A stretch of DNA of 35,450 nucleotides, taken from the NCBI GenBank assembly GCA_004144865.1, contig SEAY01000027.1:1-35450 (forward strand), in the 5' to 3' direction. A program made the translations under genes and the position numbers. The DNA comes from Comamonadaceae bacterium (lineage in GTDB: Bacteria; Pseudomonadota; Gammaproteobacteria; Burkholderiales; Burkholderiaceae_C). The notes below the pieces were generated by a model. It was given only the letters and a program-made list of their open reading frames with translations, ran no database searches and was not told the origin of the DNA. Shown here piece after piece: positions 21,310 to 31,745 of this stretch (the first letter of the stretch is position 1; every line of letters begins with the position of its first letter).

Positions 21310-22346
21310 GCGCCGCGCCTGGGGGACGTCTCTTGAGGCCGATCGCGATCACGATGGGCGATCCTGCCGGGATCGGGCCGGAGATCGTCGCCAAGGCGTT
21401 CGCACAGGCGCCGGACCTGGTGGCGGGCTGCTTCGTCGTCGGCGATGTCGCGTGCATGCGGCGCGGCGCGGCGGCGGTGGCCGGCACGCGGCCGCCGCTG
21501 GCGACGGCGCGCATCCAGGCGCCGGAGGAAGCGTTCGACGTGCCGCCGCGATGCATCCCCGTGCTGCAGGTGGGCGACGCCGGTGCCGCACCGCCGGCGA
21601 TCGGCGTGGCGAGCGCCCAGGGCGGCCGCATGGCCGCCGACGCCGTGCTGTGGGCAACGCGGGCCGCCCTGCGCGGCGAAGTCGCGGCGATCGTGACCGC
21701 GCCGCTGCACAAGGAAGCGCTGGCCGCCGCCGGCCTGCCCTACCCGGGCCATACCGAACTGCTGCAGGCCGAGGCCGCCGCCCATGCCGGCGTGCCGGTC
21801 TCGCAGATGCCGGTGCGGATGATGCTGGCCAACGACGAATTGCGCACCGTGCTGGTCAGCATCCACGTGGCGCTGCGCGAGGCGCTGGACGCCGTCACCT
21901 TGCCCCAGGTGCTGGAGACGGTGCGCATCACGGACCGCTCGCTCACCGCCTTGCTGGGGCGCCGGCCGCGCATCGCCGTGGCCGGCCTCAACCCGCACGC
22001 GGGGGAGGGCGGCCTGTTCGGGCGCGAGGAGATCGAGACCATCGCCCCAGCCATTGAGACGGCGCGCGCCGAAGGCATGGCCGCCAGCGGTCCCTACGCG
22101 CCGGACACCGTCTTCATGCGCGCGCGCCGCGGCGAGTTCGACGCGGTGGTGGCGATGTACCACGACCAGGGGCTGATCCCGGTGAAGTACCTGGGGGTCG
22201 AGAAGGGCGTCAACGTGACCCTGGGGCTGCCGCTGGTGCGCACCAGCCCCGACCACGGGACGGCGTTCGACATCGCCGGCACCGGCCGCGCGGACGCCTC
22301 CAGCCTGCTGGCGGCCGTGAACATGGCGCGAGAGCTTTCTTCGTAG
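21306..22346 (+). CDS. pdxA: 4-hydroxythreonine-4-phosphate dehydrogenase
   Basis: PdxA oxidises 4-phosphohydroxythreonine in the DXP-dependent vitamin B6 pathway. The 346-residue protein has the family opening ITMGDPAGIGPEIVAKAF and TAPLHKEAL in the middle. Metal-binding histidines lie in PGHTELL, in the LNPHAGEGGLFG segment and in MYHDQGLIPVKYLG. It starts inside the Nif3-like stop codon. PLP from this pathway is the cofactor of HisC and of the CqsA-like enzyme in the window. Confidence 0.97.
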   Translation: MSAAPGGRLLRPIAITMGDPAGIGPEIVAKAFAQAPDLVAGCFVVGDVACMRRGAAAVAGTRPPLATARIQAPEEAFDVPPRCIPVLQVGDAGAAPPAIGVASAQGGRMAADAVLWATRAALRGEVAAIVTAPLHKEALAAAGLPYPGHTELLQAEAAAHAGVPVSQMPVRMMLANDELRTVLVSIHVALREALDAVTLPQVLETVRITDRSLTALLGRRPRIAVAGLNPHAGEGGLFGREEIETIAPAIETARAEGMAASGPYAPDTVFMRARRGEFDAVVAMYHDQGLIPVKYLGVEKGVNVTLGLPLVRTSPDHGTAFDIAGTGRADASSLLAAVNMARELSS

Positions 22347-22347
22347 G

Positions 22348-22372
22348 CTGGGTTCGGCGAAGCCGACCCCAG
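22348..22372. terminator. Stem-loop between convergent pdxA and mscL
   Basis: CTGGGTTCGGC and GCCGACCCCAG pair over 11 positions with one mismatch around a GAA loop, filling almost the whole 28-base gap between the two stop codons. It probably serves as a bidirectional 3' hairpin. The sequence type (TAGGCTGGGTTCGGCGAAGC) also resembles a short repeat scattered between genes in many bacteria. Confidence 0.55.
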
Positions 22373-22374
22373 CG

Positions 22375-22812
22375 TCACGCGCGCTTCAGGCTGTCGCGGA
22401 TCTCCCGCAACAGCATCACGTCTTCCGGCGGCGGCGCGGGTTCCGCCGCGGCGGCCGGCGCTTGATGGCGGCGCAGGCGGTTGACCTGCTTGACCATCAG
22501 GAAGATCACGAAGGCCAGGATCAGGAAGTTGACGGCCACCGTGAGGAAGTTGCCCCAGGCGAGCACCGGCACGCCGGCCTTCTTCAGCGCGTCGAGGGTC
22601 ATGGCGGTGCCGGCTGGGGGTTCTGCGAGCACCCAGAACATGCTGGAGAAGTCCAGCTTGCCGACGATGCGGCCTATCAGCGGCATCACGACGTCGTTCA
22701 CCAGCGAGTCGACGATCTTGGCGAAGGCCGCGCCGATGATGACGCCCACCGCCAGGTCGACCACGTTGCCCTTGACCGCGAACTCGCGGAATTCGTGCAG
22801 CAGCTTTGCCAT
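22375..22812 (-). CDS. mscL: Large-conductance mechanosensitive channel
   Basis: MscL is the pressure-release channel opened by membrane tension. The 145-residue protein has the conserved first helix [24 protein letters not shown], a periplasmic loop, the second helix (about [18 protein letters not shown]) and a C-terminal helix [10 protein letters not shown] chose ATG 22812 rather than 22818, because GGAG then lies 8 bases upstream instead of 2. A proline/alanine-rich linker precedes the C-terminal helix. Confidence 0.95.
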   Translation of the reverse strand: MAKLLHEFREFAVKGNVVDLAVGVIIGAAFAKIVDSLVNDVVMPLIGRIVGKLDFSSMFWVLAEPPAGTAMTLDALKKAGVPVLAWGNFLTVAVNFLILAFVIFLMVKQVNRLRRHQAPAAAAEPAPPPEDVMLLREIRDSLKRA

Positions 22813-22887
22813 GCGCATCTCTCCTCTCCGGTTGGGACGCGCGCGAGTATGCGCCAGCCACGCCCCCCTGGATTTCGCCAGACACGA

Positions 22888-22904
22888 CCCGCTACAATCG
22901 CGGG
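22888..22904 (+). promoter_or_regulatory. Candidate -10 box for petABC inside a small dyad
   Basis: TACAAT (22893-22898, 5 of 6 to consensus) is flanked by CCCGC and GCGGG, a perfect 5-bp inverted repeat. It lies 41 bases upstream of the petA ATG. The -35 region is weak (TTTCGC-like). Confidence 0.4.
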
Positions 22905-22938
22905 TTGACCCTAAACAGCAGAGATCCTTGAGGACCCC

Positions 22939-23535
22939 ATGAGCAACTCCACGGTCGACGCCAGCAAACGGACATGGCTCATCGCCTCCGGTTGCGCCGG
23001 CGCGGTGGGCGCAGGCTTCGTTGCCGTCCCCTTCGTCAGCAGCTTCCAGCCCTCCGAACGCGCCAAGGCCGCCGGCGCTCCTGTCGAAGTCGACATCTCC
23101 GCGCTGCGGCCCGGCGAGAAGATGACGGTCGAATGGCGTGGCAAGCCGGTGTGGATCATGCGCCGCACGCCCGAGCAGGTCGCCGCGCTGCCCAAGCTGG
23201 ACGCCCAGCTGGCCGACCCGAAGTCCGAGCGCACGGCGTACCCGACGCCCGAGTACGCCAAGAACGAGGCCCGCTCGATCAAGCCGGAATACTTCGTCGC
23301 CGTGGGCATCTGCTCGCACCTGGGCTGCTCGCCCACCGACAAGCTGGCCGCCGGCCCGCAGCCCTCGCTGCCCGACGACTGGCAGGGCGGCTTCCTGTGC
23401 CCCTGCCACGGCTCGACCTTCGACCTGGCCGGCCGCGTCTACAAGAACAAGCCCGCCCCCGACAACCTGGAAGTGCCCCCGCACATGTACCTGTCGGACA
23501 CGCGCCTTCTGATCGGCGAAGACAAGAAGGCCTGA
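22939..23535 (+). CDS. petA: Ubiquinol-cytochrome c reductase, Rieske iron-sulfur subunit
   Basis: This is the Rieske 2Fe-2S subunit of the bc1 complex, passing electrons from ubiquinol to cytochrome c1. The 198-residue protein has both cluster-binding loops, CSHLGC and CPCHGS. The N-terminus is a Tat-type anchor, [20 protein letters not shown], in which the twin-arginine pair reads Lys-Arg. GAGG lies about 6 bases before the ATG. It leads the petABC operon. Confidence 0.97.
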   Translation: MSNSTVDASKRTWLIASGCAGAVGAGFVAVPFVSSFQPSERAKAAGAPVEVDISALRPGEKMTVEWRGKPVWIMRRTPEQVAALPKLDAQLADPKSERTAYPTPEYAKNEARSIKPEYFVAVGICSHLGCSPTDKLAAGPQPSLPDDWQGGFLCPCHGSTFDLAGRVYKNKPAPDNLEVPPHMYLSDTRLLIGEDKKA

Positions 23536-23542
23536 GGGACCC

Positions 23543-24955
23543 ATGGCTGAATTCAAGGAAATCTCCCCGAACGCCAGCGCCGGCGCCAAGCTGAACAACT
23601 GGCTGAACAACCGCTTCCCGACGGCCTACGACGCGTACCGCGTCCACATGTCGGAGTACTACGCGCCGAAGAACTTCAACGCCTGGTACTTCTTCGGCTC
23701 GCTGGCGCTGCTGGTGCTGGTGATCCAGATCGTCACCGGCATCTTCCTGGTGATGCACTACAAGCCGGACGCGGCCACGGCCTTCGCCTCGGTCGAGTAC
23801 ATCATGCGCGACGTGCCGTGGGGCTGGCTCATTCGCTACATGCACTCCACCGGCGCCTCGGCGTTCTTCGTGGTGGTGTACCTGCACATGTTCAAGGCGC
23901 TGATGTACGGCAGCTACCGCAAGCCGCGCGAGCTGGTGTGGATCTTCGGCTGCACCATCTTCCTGATGCTGATGGCCGAGGCCTTCTTCGGCTACCTGCT
24001 GCCCTGGGGCCAGATGTCCTACTGGGGCGCGCAGGTGATCGTGAACCTGTTCGCCGCCGTGCCCTTCATCGGCCCCGACCTCGCCCTGCTGATCCGCGGC
24101 GACTACGTGGTGTCCGACGCGACGCTCAACCGCTTCTTCAGCTTCCACGTGATCGCGATCCCGCTGGTGCTGATCGGCCTGGTGGTGGCGCACCTGTTCG
24201 CCCTGCACGACGTGGGTTCGAACAACCCCGACGGCGTCGAGATCAAGGGCCCGAACGCCCCGAATGACGCGAACGGCAAGCCGGTCGACGGCATCCCGTT
24301 CCACCCCTACTACACCGTGCACGACATGGTGGGCGTGGGCGTGTTCCTGATGGTGTTCAGCGCGATCATCTTCTTCGCGCCGGAACTGGGCGGCTACTTC
24401 CTGGAGTACAACAACTTCATCCCGGCCGACCCGCTGAAGACGCCGCCGCACATCGCGCCGGTCTGGTACTTCACGCCGTTCTACTCGATGCTGCGCGCCA
24501 CCACCGACGTGATGGTGAACGTGTTCGTCGTGGTCGTGGCGCTGGCCGCCATCTTCGCCGTGCTGCGCATGCGCCTGTCGACGATGGCCAAGGGCGCGGT
24601 GATCGTGGCCGCGCTGGTCGCCATCCTGCTGCTGAAGGTCTTCGACGCCAAGTTCTGGGGCGTGGTGATCATGGGCGTTTCCGTGATCATCCTGTTCTTC
24701 CTGCCCTGGCTCGACCGCAGCCCCGTGAAGTCCATCCGCTACCGTCCGGGCTGGCACAAGTGGGTCTACGCGATCTTCGTGGTGTGGTTCTTCGTCCTCG
24801 GCTACCTGGGCATCCAGGCGCCCTCCGACGTGAAGACCCTCGTGGCCCAGGTCGGCACGCTGTACTACTTCGGCTTCTTCCTGCTGATGCCGTGGTGGAG
24901 CCGCCTCGGCGAGTTCAAGCCGGTGCCCGAGCGCATCACCTTCGCCGCCCACTGA
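23543..24955 (+). CDS. petB: Cytochrome b of the bc1 complex
   Basis: This is the di-heme membrane subunit holding both quinone sites. The 470-residue protein has at least eight hydrophobic helices. Heme-ligand histidines are in the second helix (RYMHSTGAS and [10 protein letters not shown]) and fourth helix ([11 protein letters not shown] and [10 protein letters not shown]). PEW-type quinol-site context appears in [11 protein letters not shown]. The C-terminal part is longer than in mitochondrial forms (about 380 residues), as is common in Betaproteobacteria. The spacing to petA is 7 bases. Confidence 0.96.
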   Translation: MAEFKEISPNASAGAKLNNWLNNRFPTAYDAYRVHMSEYYAPKNFNAWYFFGSLALLVLVIQIVTGIFLVMHYKPDAATAFASVEYIMRDVPWGWLIRYMHSTGASAFFVVVYLHMFKALMYGSYRKPRELVWIFGCTIFLMLMAEAFFGYLLPWGQMSYWGAQVIVNLFAAVPFIGPDLALLIRGDYVVSDATLNRFFSFHVIAIPLVLIGLVVAHLFALHDVGSNNPDGVEIKGPNAPNDANGKPVDGIPFHPYYTVHDMVGVGVFLMVFSAIIFFAPELGGYFLEYNNFIPADPLKTPPHIAPVWYFTPFYSMLRATTDVMVNVFVVVVALAAIFAVLRMRLSTMAKGAVIVAALVAILLLKVFDAKFWGVVIMGVSVIILFFLPWLDRSPVKSIRYRPGWHKWVYAIFVVWFFVLGYLGIQAPSDVKTLVAQVGTLYYFGFFLLMPWWSRLGEFKPVPERITFAAH

Positions 24956-24971
24956 CGAAGGAGTGCAAAGA

Positions 24972-25727
24972 ATGAAAAAACTCATCTCCATCGTGCTGCT
25001 TGCCCTGGGCATCGCCTCCGGCGCCCAGGCCGCCGAAGGCGGGATCCACTGGGACAAGGCGCCCGACCGCACCAACGACCTGCCGGCGCTGCAGAACGGC
25101 GCCAAGCTGTTCGTCAACTACTGCCTCAACTGCCACTCGGCCGCGTTCATGCGCTTCAACCGGCTGGCGGACATCGGCATCTCCGAGCAGCAGATCAAGG
25201 ACAACCTGCTGGTGGGCACCGACAAGGTGGGCGACATCATGCGCTCCGCCATGGACGCCAAGGAAGCCAAGGAGTGGTTCGGCGCGCAGCCGCCCGACCT
25301 GACGCTGATCGCGCGTTCGCGCTCCGGCGCGGGAGGCAGCGGCGCCGACTACCTGTACACCTACCTGCGCACGTACTACCGCGACGCCACCAAGCCGACC
25401 GGCTGGAACAACCTGGCCTTCCCCAGCGTGGGCATGCCGCACGCGCTGTGGGAACTGCAGGGCGACCGCGAGCCGCAGTTCGACAAGGTGCAGAGCCACG
25501 GCCACGAGGTCGAGGTCTTCAAGGGCTGGAAGCAGGTGTCGCCCGGCACCATGACGCCGCTGCAGTACGACGAAGCCGTGGGCGACCTGGTCGGATTCCT
25601 GCAGTGGATGGGCGAGCCCGCCCAGAACCAGCGCATCCGCATCGGTGCCTGGGTGCTGCTGTTCCTCGGCGTGCTGACGGTCATCGTCTGGCGCCTGAAC
25701 GCGGCCTTCTGGAAAGACGTGAAGTAA
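24972..25727 (+). CDS. petC: Cytochrome c1
   Basis: This is the heme c subunit of the bc1 complex. The 251-residue protein begins with a Sec signal peptide (MKKLISIVLLALGIASGAQA), then the heme site NYCLNCHS and the later methionine region FPSVGMPHALWELQG. It ends with a C-terminal membrane anchor (about residues 222-242, IGAWVLLFLGVLTVIVWRL). I chose ATG 24972, with AAGGAG 8 bases upstream, over an in-frame GTG at 24963. Confidence 0.96.
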   Translation: MKKLISIVLLALGIASGAQAAEGGIHWDKAPDRTNDLPALQNGAKLFVNYCLNCHSAAFMRFNRLADIGISEQQIKDNLLVGTDKVGDIMRSAMDAKEAKEWFGAQPPDLTLIARSRSGAGGSGADYLYTYLRTYYRDATKPTGWNNLAFPSVGMPHALWELQGDREPQFDKVQSHGHEVEVFKGWKQVSPGTMTPLQYDEAVGDLVGFLQWMGEPAQNQRIRIGAWVLLFLGVLTVIVWRLNAAFWKDVK

Positions 25728-25777
25728 CGAGGTGGGAACGCGGCCGGCCCGGTGCCGGACCCGCGTCCACCGATGTA

Positions 25778-25808
25778 GAGTGGGCCGCATCGCGGTTCCA
25801 CTCTTTTT
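25778..25808 (+). terminator. Intrinsic terminator after petABC
   Basis: GAGTGG pairs with CCACTC, and an inner CCGC pairs with GCGG around an ATC loop. A TTTTT run follows directly, and a second TTTTT lies two bases further on. This is the clearest rho-independent terminator in the window. It ends only 8 bases before the sspA ribosome site. Confidence 0.75.
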
Positions 25809-25829
25809 GGTTTTTAAAGGACATTCCAA

Positions 25830-26441
25830 ATGATGGTGCTGTACTCGGGAACGACCTGCCCCTTCTCCCATCGCTGCCGGTTCGTGCTGTTCGAAAAGGG
25901 CATGGACTTCGAGATCCGCGACGTGGATCTCTACAACAAGCCGGAAGACATCAACGTCATGAACCCGTACGGCCAGGTGCCCATCCTGGTCGAGCGTGAT
26001 CTCATCCTGTACGAGTCGAACATCATCAACGAGTACATCGACGAGCGCTTCCCGCACCCGCAGCTGATGCCCGGCGACCCGGTCGACCGCGCGCGCGTGC
26101 GCCTGTTCCTGCTCAATTTCGAGAAGGAGCTGTTCGTGCACGTCTCGACGCTGGAGTCGCGCGCTTCCAAGGGCAACGAGAAGGCGCTGGAGAAGGCGCG
26201 TTCGCACATCCGCGACCGCCTGACGCAGCTCGCCCCGGTGTTCCTGAAGAACAAGTACATGCTGGGCGAGAACTTCTCGATGCTGGACGTGGCCATCGCG
26301 CCGCTGCTCTGGCGCCTGGACTACTACGGCATCGAGCTGTCGAAGAACGCCGCGCCGCTGCTGAAGTACGCCGAGCGCATCTTCTCCCGCCCCGCCTACA
26401 TCGAGGCGCTGACGCCTTCCGAAAAGGTGATGCGCAAGTAA
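25830..26441 (+). CDS. sspA: Stringent starvation protein A (GST-like)
   Basis: SspA is an RNA-polymerase-associated regulator with a glutathione-S-transferase fold. The 203-residue protein has the thioredoxin-like N-terminus MVLYSGTTCPFSHRCRFVLFEKG and the SspA pattern EIRDVDLYNKPEDINVMNPYGQVPILVERDLILYESNIINEY. An alpha-helical C-terminal domain follows, with LGENFSMLDVAIAPLLWRLDYY. AAAGGA lies 8 bases before the ATG. It sits immediately downstream of a terminator hairpin, so it should have its own promoter or depend on read-through; TAGAGT at 25776-25781 is a possible -10 box. Confidence 0.95.
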   Translation: MMVLYSGTTCPFSHRCRFVLFEKGMDFEIRDVDLYNKPEDINVMNPYGQVPILVERDLILYESNIINEYIDERFPHPQLMPGDPVDRARVRLFLLNFEKELFVHVSTLESRASKGNEKALEKARSHIRDRLTQLAPVFLKNKYMLGENFSMLDVAIAPLLWRLDYYGIELSKNAAPLLKYAERIFSRPAYIEALTPSEKVMRK

Positions 26442-26446
26442 ATGCT

Positions 26447-26535
26447 GGCCCCCACGCTTGCCGCCTTCGGCTTCGGCGCTGCCCCCCGAGGGGGCGTCGG
26501 CCGCCTTGGGGCGGCCCGGCGGCGACCGAAGCGTT
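26447..26535. repeat. GC-rich palindromic intergenic repeat between sspA and sspB
   Basis: The 125-base spacer contains two strong hairpins: GCCCCC/GGGGGC at 26481-26495 and CCGCC-TTGG-GGCGG at 26501-26514. They are preceded by CCCCACGCTTGCCG. From memory, this CCCCCGAGGGGGC ... CCTTGGGGCGGCCCGGCGG layout is a dispersed repeat common in Comamonadaceae genomes. There is no coding content. It probably separates or processes the sspA and sspB transcripts. Confidence 0.6.
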
Positions 26536-26566
26536 AAGCTCGGGGCTTCCGCAGTACCGCCGCAGC

Positions 26567-27064
26567 ATGAACGCGCTCGAATCCACGTCCACCCGCCCGT
26601 ACCTGATCCGGGCCCTGTACGAATGGTGCACCGACAACGGCTTCACGCCGTACGTGGCGGTGCTCGTGGACGATTCGGTGCAGGTGCCGCGCGAGTACGT
26701 GAAGAACGGCGAGATCGTGCTGAACATCAGCTACGACGCGACCAGCTCGCTCAAGCTCGGCAACGACTTCATCGAGTTCAAGGCTCGTTTCGCGGGCAGC
26801 GCGCGCGAGATCATGGTGCCCGTCGATCGGGTGATCGCGATCTACGCGCGCGAGAACGGGCAGGGCATGGCCTTTCCCGTACCGGTCACCGGATCCGCGG
26901 AAGACGCGAAGCAGCCTTCGCCCTTGTCCAAGGTGCCCGCCGCTCCCGCGGAGGAGGCCCGCATCGTGCAGCTGGTGACCGACGAGAACGGCAAGCCGCC
27001 GGAGCACGAGCCGCCCAAGCCACCGGGCGGCGGCCCGCGGCCGGCGCTCAAGCGCGTCAAGTAG
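26567..27064 (+). CDS. sspB: ClpXP protease specificity-enhancing factor SspB
   Basis: SspB delivers ssrA-tagged proteins to ClpXP. The 165-residue protein has the substrate-binding domain (about residues 1-110, RPYLIRALYEWCTDNGFTPY and VPREYVKNGEIVLNISYDAT). A flexible proline-rich linker follows, then the C-terminal ClpX-docking module RPALKRVK. Its pairing with sspA is typical of Beta- and Gammaproteobacteria, but a 125-base repeat-containing spacer separates them here. Confidence 0.95.
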   Translation: MNALESTSTRPYLIRALYEWCTDNGFTPYVAVLVDDSVQVPREYVKNGEIVLNISYDATSSLKLGNDFIEFKARFAGSAREIMVPVDRVIAIYARENGQGMAFPVPVTGSAEDAKQPSPLSKVPAAPAEEARIVQLVTDENGKPPEHEPPKPPGGGPRPALKRVK

Positions 27065-27070
27065 GCCGGA

Positions 27071-27100
27071 TTCACTCCGGACTTCTTCATCTGCTCTAAT
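27071..27100 (+). promoter_or_regulatory. Candidate promoter for tRNA-Thr
   Basis: TTCACT (27071-27076, 4 of 6) and TCTAAT (27095-27100, 5 of 6) are separated by 18 bases. The predicted start near 27107 coincides with a hairpin at 27108-27127 (8 bp with two or three G-T pairs, capped by a cUUCGg tetraloop), which would form the 5' leader of the tRNA precursor or the 3' end of sspB mRNA. Confidence 0.4.
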
Positions 27101-27139
27101 TCCACGCGAAGGCGCTTCGGCGTCTTTCGAGTGACCCGT

Positions 27140-27215
27140 GCCGGTTTAGCTCAGTTGGTAGAGCAACCGCCTTGTAAGCGGTAGGTCGTCCGTTCGATTC
27201 GGACAACCGGCACCA
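27140..27215 (+). tRNA. tRNA-Thr, anticodon TGT
   Basis: The cloverleaf can be drawn completely. The acceptor stem is GCCGGTT/AACCGGC, the D stem GCTC/GAGC, and the anticodon stem ACCGC/GCGGT with loop CTTGTAA (anticodon TGT). The T stem is GTCCG/CGGAC with loop TTCGATT. Discriminator A is followed by an encoded CCA at 27213-27215. It reads ACA and, by wobble, other threonine codons. Confidence 0.97.
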
Positions 27216-27280
27216 TCCCCATGACGAGCGGCCGGCTTTCGACAGCCGGTGTCAACCGCCGGGATGGGCGGACCCCCGCG

Positions 27281-27589
27281 TTACCTCTGGAGGCTTCCAA
27301 CCCGCAAGCGGATCGCGGTAACCTCCCAACCACGACTGCTGAGCTTCTGTTGCAGGAGTGGCAACAACTGTCGAAGCTTCGCAGCCGCCGCGTTGCTGTC
27401 CACCAGCAAGCACCAGGTGGTCCCTTCGATGGGCCCTGGCCGGATGGACGCACGCAGGGGTGCAGGGATGGACGACTCGATCGCCCGCAGCCTCTCGCCG
27501 GACTCGCGCGCCAGTTGCGCCAGCCGGGCGAGCGTCGGCGACTCCTCCGCAGCCTGGTGCAGGCTGACCGGTTGGTGGCGGCGGTTCAT
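27281..27589 (-). CDS. DUF721 (DciA-like) protein
   Basis: This 102-residue protein resembles DUF721, the DciA family that loads the replicative helicase in bacteria lacking DnaC. The N-terminal half is helical (SPTLARLAQLARESGERLRAIESSIP) and the core LRASIRPGPIEGTTWCLLVDSNAAAAKLRQLLPLLQQKL has the family pattern of a small KH-like domain. The ATG at 27589 follows from family length. It is divergent from the M23 peptidase across only 36 bases, so the two promoters must overlap or lie in each other's genes. The same neighbourhood (DUF721 / M23 / secA) is usual in Burkholderiales. Confidence 0.85.
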   Translation of the reverse strand: MNRRHQPVSLHQAAEESPTLARLAQLARESGERLRAIESSIPAPLRASIRPGPIEGTTWCLLVDSNAAAAKLRQLLPLLQQKLSSRGWEVTAIRLRVGSLQR

Positions 27590-27625
27590 GCGGTCGGGGG
27601 AAGAGAACGACGAGGGGGAAGAAGA

Positions 27626-28633
27626 ATGCAGTTCATTATCACGGATGGCTGGGGGGCCCGCAGCCGCGCGATCCACCTGAGCGGCGCCCGCCTGGTGCTG
27701 GCCATGTGCGCGGCTTCGGTCGTGCTGATGCTGGTCGCGGCAGTCCTCTACCACTGGGTGATCCTCAAGGGCGCGCGCGAGCGCTGGCCCGTGGTGGGCA
27801 CGGTGGTGCGCTTCGTCGTGCAGGACGAATTCGAGCAGCGTGACCGCTTCATGCGCGAAAACCTCGACGCGATGGCCCGCCGCCTGGGCGAGATCCAGGC
27901 CAAGATGGTGCAGCTCGAGGCGCTGGGCGACCGCGTGTCCGGCCTGGCCGGCGTGAACCCCAATGACCTGAAGGTCGCGGACGCCCGCGGCGGCGCGCTG
28001 GTCCGCGGGGGCTCGTTGACGGTGGAGGAACTGCAAGCGACCCTGAACGACCTGGAGCAGCTGACCGGCGAACGCACGGACCTGCTCACGGTGATGGAAT
28101 CGCGCCTGTTCGACCAGCGCGTCAAGAAGATGATGCAGCCCACGCAGCATCCGCTGAACTCCGGCCAGGCCGGCTCCAATTTCGGCTGGCGCATCGACCC
28201 GTTCACGGGGCAGAAGGCGCTGCACACCGGGCTGGACTTCCAGGCCGACACCGGCACGTCGATCTACGCCGCCGCGGGGGGCGTGGTGGTCGCCTCCGAA
28301 CACCACTTCGCCTACGGCAACATGATCGAGATCGATCATGGCAACGACCTGATCACCCGCTACGCCCACGCATCGAAGCTGCTGGTGAAGAAGGGCGACC
28401 TGGTCAAGCGCGGGCAGCAGGTGGCGCTGGTCGGGACGACCGGGCGCTCCACGGGGCCGCACCTGCACTTCGAGGTGCTGGTCCAGGGTGTCCCGCAGGA
28501 CCCGCAGAAGTTCCTGGCCGCCGGCCGCAATGCGCAGCCCCTGAAGCCCCCGGCGGTTGCGGCCCGTACCGCGGTGGCCCAGCCCGCCGCGCAGCAGCAA
28601 GTCGCCTCCGTCACGATGCGCGCGGGCCGCTAA
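27626..28633 (+). CDS. M23 family (LytM-type) metallopeptidase
   Basis: This 335-residue envelope peptidase has one N-terminal membrane helix (about residues 22-46), a coiled-coil-like region (about 65-175) and a C-terminal LytM domain. Zinc ligands are visible in HTGLDF and in HLHFEVLVQG, so it looks catalytically competent, likely cutting peptidoglycan cross-links. The tail after about residue 300 is alanine/proline-rich. A GGGGAAGAAGA ribosome site precedes ATG 27626. Upstream in-frame codons belong to the antisense dciA-like region. Confidence 0.92.
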   Translation: MQFIITDGWGARSRAIHLSGARLVLAMCAASVVLMLVAAVLYHWVILKGARERWPVVGTVVRFVVQDEFEQRDRFMRENLDAMARRLGEIQAKMVQLEALGDRVSGLAGVNPNDLKVADARGGALVRGGSLTVEELQATLNDLEQLTGERTDLLTVMESRLFDQRVKKMMQPTQHPLNSGQAGSNFGWRIDPFTGQKALHTGLDFQADTGTSIYAAAGGVVVASEHHFAYGNMIEIDHGNDLITRYAHASKLLVKKGDLVKRGQQVALVGTTGRSTGPHLHFEVLVQGVPQDPQKFLAAGRNAQPLKPPAVAARTAVAQPAAQQQVASVTMRAGR

Positions 28634-28641
28634 GCCCGCGC
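28620..28641 (+). terminator. 8-bp GC hairpin spanning the M23 peptidase stop codon
   Basis: GCGCGGGC and GCCCGCGC pair perfectly around CGCTAA, which contains the stop codon. No T-run follows, so termination is uncertain; it may stabilise the mRNA end. Confidence 0.35.
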
Positions 28642-28691
28642 TCCCCGCGGCCGGCGCCCGGCCGCCGTCCCATCCCCGGCTCCCGCACAGG

Positions 28692-28746
28692 TAAAATCGG
28701 CAGCTTTGGCCGCCGTGGCGGCGCCTTGGAAAAGGCGCGTGGCGGC
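28692..28746 (+). promoter_or_regulatory. secA -10 box and bistable leader
   Basis: TAAAAT (28692-28697) is a good -10 candidate without a clear -35. Just downstream, GCCGCC (28709-28714) can pair with either of two identical GTGGCGGC copies (28715-28722 and 28739-28746). The second pairing encloses a 7-bp stem GCGCCTT/AAGGCGC with a GGAA loop (28721-28738). The two folds exclude each other. The 195-base M23-secA spacer holds no gene and no secM-like ORF that I can recognise. Confidence 0.4.
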
Positions 28747-28828
28747 TCCACTTGATCCTGCTGAACAACAAAAGGACTGCGCTGTCCGGTTCCGCCCCCG
28801 TGCGGACCGTGACGACAACCGCGCCCCC

Positions 28829-31609
<2,781 letters not shown>

Positions 31610-31657
31610 GCAGGGCCTTAGGGTGCGAGCTTAACCATCGACAACGCTCTGTAAGCA

Positions 31658-31698
31658 ACCCCTGTCAGAAATGACAGGGGTGAGGCCGCATGAGCGGC
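31658..31698 (+). promoter_or_regulatory. Two tandem hairpins in the leader of the autoinducer synthase gene
   Basis: ACCCCTGTCA and TGACAGGGGT form a perfect 10-bp stem with a GAAA tetraloop (31658-31681). GCCGC-ATGA-GCGGC (31685-31698) follows three bases later. The synthase start is 47 bases further on and has a GAGGAG ribosome site (31731-31736), itself next to a CTCA/TGAG dyad (31721-31733 region). The first stem may end secA transcription, though no T-run follows, or act as a cis-regulatory RNA or operator. Confidence 0.5.
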
Positions 31699-31745
31699 GG
31701 ACTTTCTCTTCAATGGGCGACTCAAGCAATGAGGAGTAGTTGTCC

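Noticed and set aside
28704-28828. Upstream in-frame extension of secA from TTG 28706
   Set aside because: The added 41 residues are Arg/Ala-rich and overlap the leader hairpins, while [15 protein letters not shown] is the usual SecA N-terminus.
31658-31698. Known riboswitch in the synthase leader
   Set aside because: I could not match the hairpins to any riboswitch consensus I know (c-di-GMP, SAM, SAH, guanidine, TPP). It is kept only as an unassigned structured leader.
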